DNA from: Ilex aquifolium
Taxonomy: Eukaryota; Streptophyta; Magnoliopsida; Aquifoliales; Aquifoliaceae
Length of the DNA stretch: 64,000 nt
Reading direction: 5' to 3'
Assembly (NCBI GenBank): GCA_951799425.1
Contig: OX637392.1
Location: 53,148,093-53,212,092 of the forward strand
The position numbers and the translations under genes were made by a program. Every line of letters starts with the position of its first letter. Position 1 is the stretch's first letter. Shown here in pieces: positions 59,684 to 64,000 of the stretch. The notes under the pieces are model-generated. The model saw nothing but the letters and a program-made list of their open reading frames with translations, was not told the DNA's origin and ran no database searches.

Positions 59684-61450
59684 AAGAACTGTTTTATTGG
59701 ATAAGTGTAAAAGACGTGTTGAGAAATATTTGTCCTCGGTTAAAGATACATGGTTTTCTATTGTGTCAAATAGATGGATGAATGTCAAACATCAACCACT
59801 AATTAATATCATTGCTGCAAATAGTCGTGGGCTATGTTCTTATATGCTGAGGATTTTTCGGGGATAAAAAAAATAGGTAAAGCAATTGTTGATTTTTTGT
59901 TGAAAGCAATTGAAGATGTGGGATCATCCAATGTTCTTCAAGTAATAAACGACAACCCAGCAAATTGTATGCTTGCTGGTAAAGAGGTAGAAAAGGTACA
60001 CAAACACATCTTTTGATCTCAATGTGTTCATACTTTGAACCTTATTTTCAAAAACTTTGCAAAGGAATTTGAACGGTTCAAAAATACTTATAGAAAGAAA
60101 AAATCAATTGTTAAGTATTTTCATTAATCATACTCATACTTTGGCTATGTTTCGGGATCAATCCAAATTGGAGCAACTAAAAGTGGCAAAAACTAGGTTT
60201 GCCTCACATTATATTTTGTTGAAACGACTTATTAACCGTAGATAGTCACTTGCAACTACTATTTTCTGAGAACTTAGAAAGAATAGTTGAACATGCAAGG
60301 AAGTTGGGTGCCCTGGTTATGAAAACAGTGAAAAGTGAAGAGTTTTGGGATGATATGGAACATATAATAAAATATCACAAGGCCGATATATCTTTTAATT
60401 AAATTTTATGACGGTGAAGGTAAAAAATGGGTGAAATTTATGAAAGAATGGACAATATGCTTGGTGAAATTAAAGGTACTATGAGAGACAGAAAACATAC
60501 TGAAAATTTTTTCCAAATGGAAAAAGTTGTACTCGACAGATGGGAGGAAATGAATATTCGTATGCATTGTTTTGGATTTGCACTTAACCCACGATTTTAT
60601 GATACTCAATATCTAACTAAGCTAGCATCGGGTGGCACAATTAGGAAGAGCTTAATCAAGACAAAGAGGTGATCATTGGTGTTATGAAAGCATTTGGAAA
60701 GATAACTAAAGATGACCAAGAAACAAAAATATTAAGAGAAGAATATGTAACTTTTTTCATTCGCGAAAAGGCATTTATGCTATGACAATGGATGCTATTG
60801 ATTGGTGGTCAACATATGGCTCAGAAAATCCAAACTTGGCAAATGTTGATAAAAAGGTATAAGTTTGACTTTACTATTATTTACCATTGTTGTTATTTAC
60901 CATTATTTATTTGTTTTTATTTTTTCTTTCTAATAGATATTATCTCAACCAATAAAAAGTTCATCAGTTGAAAAAAATTAGAGTACATATTCATTCATCC
61001 AGAATGTAAGATAAATCGGTTGAATCTACAAGAACTGATAAGCTGGTATTCATTCATTCCAATATTCGACTCCAATCACGCTCAGTACAAGCTACAAAGA
61101 TGGACTTTTTAAAAAATGGGGAATCAGTCTAGAGCAAGCACATATAGATGATTCTATTGTACGATTAGAGGACTTGCCCTGGAGGATGATTGAATTAATT
61201 TTTCTGCCGATGGAATCGAGAAAGACTGTGAAGCGACATTTCATGCTTCTATCCCCACTTCTAGTCCAGGTCCACCTACTAGTTCTAGTAGACTACCACC
61301 CCGACGTATCGAACTACATCAAACTCAAGTTTTTAATTTTGCAAGAGGAGGGAGCACTGCAAAAGATAAAGGAAAAAAAATTGAAAATTAAGTACTTCGA
61401 TTCAAATGTTTTTACTATTCAATTATTTTATTTTGAAGACTGCTAATTGT
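59460..61450 (+). pseudogene. Right-arm hAT transposase remnant
   Basis: Begins with a segment absent from the left arm (about 59,460-59,683: GLYVNGISFNVLRNSQFHEM, TTPSYEKTRTVLL), then DUF659 (59,730-60,060), the middle region (60,427-60,670), the hAT C-terminal dimerisation block (DAIDWWSTYGSENPNLANVD near 60,790-60,855; LSQPISSSSVEKN after a probable GT-AG intron at about 60,858-60,938) and an Asp/Glu-rich tail frame to 61,446. Stops and frame changes occur throughout, so it is inactive. Confidence 0.85.
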
Positions 61451-61931
61451 TATAATTATCTGTTCAAGTAGGAAGCTACTTAATTATTATCCAGTACTTT
61501 ATTTTTTTTAATGATCTTTAAATTTATTTTTATCGTGATTAGATTTTTCTCGTAATACAAATATGCAACTAGTATTTTTCTTATTCACAATTATTAGATG
61601 ATATGTTTTTATGGGTCTTAGATCTTGATTCGCTACGGTTCTTTTAAAATAAATATGAAATATATATTAATTAATTATGTGTGTATGCATATAATTAAAA
61701 TAATATTAAAAACTGCCACATGTATGAATATTAGTTCACCATGTGTGTATAGATGCATACATATATATAATTTCTTACAATATTATAAATGAATCAAATA
61801 AAATTTCAAAACAAACCGCGACCCCAATTAGCATATCGGTGAACCTACCCCTATTGTACTGCGTACCGATAAAATAACGTACCCCTCACCTGTACCACAT
61901 ACCAAAGCGATTCGCGATCCAAATAACCCTA

Positions 61932-63395
61932 TGCTAGACCATCATGGATGTGGAGCATCCTCCTATTGGGTATGGAACTGCTAGAGAAAGGAGTTCGTTG
62001 GCGAGTCCGTAGTGGTAATGGGATCAACTTTTGGGAGGATAAATGGGTTTCCACTCTTCCAAACTACAAAATAGCCTCTATCAAGCCCAAGGACTGAGAT
62101 TAACTTGGTGGAAGACGTTATTTCTAAGGAAACAAGGGTATGGAATGTTGCTTTCATAAAGCCTTTGTTTAGGACAGAGGAATGGAAAGACATTATTAAT
62201 ATCCCAATTGCTAAACTATCTGGTTCTGACCAACTAGTTTGACACCCCAATCCCAATGGAGTATATTCTGTTAAGTCGGGCTATCCTTCAGCCAGAGAGG
62301 ATAAACACTTGAAGACAAAGAACCAAGGGTGCTCCTCCAAAAGTTTACATCCAAGACTTTGGAAGCTAATCTGTCAGCTAAAAACTATCCCGAAAGTGAC
62401 GCAATTCTGGTGGAATGTAGGCTCCAATGCCTTGGAAACCCAAGAGAATATGTTTAGGCGCAGCTGTGTGTTTTCCCCAATCTGTAGGATCTGCAACACA
62501 GAGGTTGAATCAGTGGAACATCTGATTTTTTCTTTTGGATGGACTCAGAGTGTGGTTTGGGTGTGAGTTGGTGATTAGAATGGGTCATCAGAGTGTCACC
62601 TCTATTCAGAAATGAACCTCAGATCTAGGGGATGCAATGTTAGACTACAAACAGGCTGTAGATGTTTTGAGCAAAGTTGCTTTTGTTGAGCGGACCATTT
62701 GGAAAATAAGAAATGAAGCTATCTTCCAACACCAATAACCCAACCCAATGACTGCAATCAACAGAGTCAAATTGGGTTGGGAGAATATTGTCACTCTAGA
62801 ACTCTCTAGTCCAATAGCCTACCCAAACCTGACTTGTAGGATTCCTTACCCGCCCCTCGCTAGCTCCCCCCAATTGAGAATTATATAAAATTCAACTGTG
62901 ACAGTGCCTTTAAACCAAGCATCTCTAGAGCTTCTGTGGGAGTTGTGTGCAGAGATGCCAATGGGGTTCTTCTTGATGGGGTTACTCTTTCAATTCCAGC
63001 AGTTTCGAGTCTATACTCTGAAGCAGTTGCAGTTTGTGAAGCTTGTCTCATGGCCCTATCTTTGCAACTACAGTAAGCCACAATTGAAAGCGACAGCCAG
63101 TCACTCATTCTGTTGGGCACAGGAGAAGACACTACCCCATGGGAAATTGCTGCATTCATAGAAGACATCAAGACTTTTGCTGCAACTTTAGATCTAGCTC
63201 TCAAATACGGGTCTCGAGCTACCAATATGGTAGCTCCCTAGGTGGCCAAATCTAGACTTTATCACCCTTTACCTCAGGACTAGGACTAGGTGGTTAATCC
63301 ACCACCTGAGCTTAGGGGTCTATTTTTTTTTTATTGCTATCAATCTTTTACTAGTTAAATGAAAGATTCTATCCTTTTCTGATCAAAAAAAAAAA
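61932..63395 (+). mobile_element. L1-type LINE, zf-RVT and RNase H portion (right half)
   Basis: Continues the same LINE: RPSWMWSILLLGMELLEKGV and NGINFWEDKWVS (61,935-62,070), zf-RVT (PRLWKLICQLKTIPKVTQFW, then CRICNTEVESVEHLIF; about 62,350-62,540), RNase H-like (NCDSAFKPSISRASVGVVCR, then ATIESDSQSLILLG; 62,893-63,235), a short 3' UTR and a poly-A tail at about 63,385-63,395. Stops and frameshifts are present. Between the halves, about 170 residues that normally link LSQAGKEV to the W(I/M)W block are missing. Confidence 0.88.
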
Positions 63396-64000
63396 TCCAT
63401 GAATTCTTGGTGAAAATTAAGCTGAGACTCTCAAGGTATGTTTGGATGACAGCAATCTTAATTAGGAATGGGTATCTCATTCCTCATTCCCAAGTTTCAA
63501 TTACCACAGTAATCTTGTATTTAGTGTTTGTTTATTGGTAGTAATCTAGTGTAAGAATTAATGTTATTGCCAAATTGTTTTAGGAAATAATTTGATTTTA
63601 GGAAGGAGATTGATTATAGGAGAACTTCATTTTTTAAATGAAGTTAATTTTAAGAAGCAGTGTCATTTGAGATTTTTATTTTTTTTATAGAATATCTAAT
63701 CAATGTAGGTATGAGATTACCACTATTATTGGGAATTAGATTAAGGTAGTAATCTTATTCCCGAATTAGATTACTGAATAATTGACTCTCCAAATGTGGT
63801 AATCTAGGATTTAGGAATAAGAATCTCATTCCCAATTAAGATTACCGCCAACCAAACAGGGCCTCTAAGTAAACAAGTTATTCTCCACATATGCTTCAAT
63901 CCCTTGAACCTACATCTGCTCTAGGATTTCAATTATACATATACTATGACGACTTTGTAAAGGATGTAAATAACCTTGCCTTGTTTAAACTGCGAAGGTA
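63396..64000. other. LINE 3' flank, MITE and window end
   Basis: After the LINE poly-A comes a 37-bp spacer, the MITE at 63,433-63,864, then 136 bp of unassigned AT-rich DNA. Confidence 0.5.
63433..63864. mobile_element. Foldback MITE (about 430 bp)
   Basis: The left end AAGGTATGTTTGGATGACAG and the right end in reverse complement AGGCCCTGTTTGGTTGGCGG continue into matching AATCTTAATTRGGAATG and CTCATTCC words on both sides, making TIRs of about 55 bp. No ORF; the TSD is unclear (CTC/CTA). Confidence 0.7.

Larger units (their letters stand above)
57123..61931. mobile_element. Inverted duplication of hAT transposon (palindrome with 311-bp loop)
   Basis: Two head-to-head hAT halves: left arm 57,123-59,372 (transposase on -) and right arm 59,684-61,931 (transposase on +), 2,250 and 2,248 bp, each ending in the same terminal sequence (left CAGGATTACTTGGATCACGG; right in reverse complement TAGGGTTATTTGGATCGCGA). 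In stretches compared by eye the arms differ at roughly one base in eight to ten. No 8-bp TSD: the flanks are GGTTTGAT and TGCTAGAC. The insertion splits a LINE. Confidence 0.88.

Overview
This is a window of plant nuclear DNA. The intron-rich genes with plant-specific products (SCAR, Dof, Ole e 1-like, DUF538, PTF2), the AT-rich intergenic DNA, and the dense mix of MULE, hAT, MITE, SINE and LINE remnants point to a eudicot. No feature fixes the species.

Layout. 1-3,700 holds an LTR-like remnant, low-complexity DNA and a SINE. 3,723-12,886 (+) is a nine-exon SCAR/WAVE gene (1,225 codons) with a MITE filling most of intron 3. 14,892-15,221 is a small hAT-type element. 15,830-21,176 is a full-length MuDR-like MULE with terminal inverted repeats (TIRs) and a 9-bp target-site duplication (TSD). 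It carries a broken transposase (+) and, on the opposite strand, a broken GRF-type zinc-finger ORF. 21,699-22,172 (+) is an intronless Dof factor. 23.6-24.7 kb holds a SINE and a LINE ORF1-like fragment. 25,059-26,416 (-) is a two-exon Ole e 1-like secreted protein. 27,836-28,115 is a retroposed dimer carrying an snRNA-type USE/TATA promoter. 28.6-30.0 kb (-) is a 5'-truncated LINE.

32,807-40,904 (+) is an eleven-exon DUF676-type serine esterase (460 codons) with a hAT-type element in intron 2. 41,741-42,151 (+) is a DUF538 gene. 46,469-48,058 (-) is an intronless TFIIB-related gene (PTF2). 49,305-51,375 is a hAT-type element with a MULE-type element nested in it, the inner one swollen by microsatellites. 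51.9-52.6 kb is a CCA-rich tract. 53,244-53,722 (-) is a two-exon gene for the zinc-binding tail of DUSP12-like phosphatases, without the phosphatase domain. 55.9-63.4 kb (+) is a LINE split by a 4.8-kb inverted duplication of hAT sequence (two arms of about 2.25 kb and a 311-bp loop).

The seven host genes are functionally unrelated: actin nucleation, transcription (Dof, PTF2), a secreted cell-wall-type protein, a lipid-type hydrolase, a DUF538 protein and a zinc-binding protein. Plants have no operons, so adjacency says little about function. The most unusual items are the hAT inverted duplication, which has the architecture of a hairpin-RNA silencing locus, the antisense GRF zinc-finger ORF inside the MULE, and the USE/TATA-bearing retroposed dimer. 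All exon boundaries were derived by eye from GT-AG sites, frame continuity and family resemblance.
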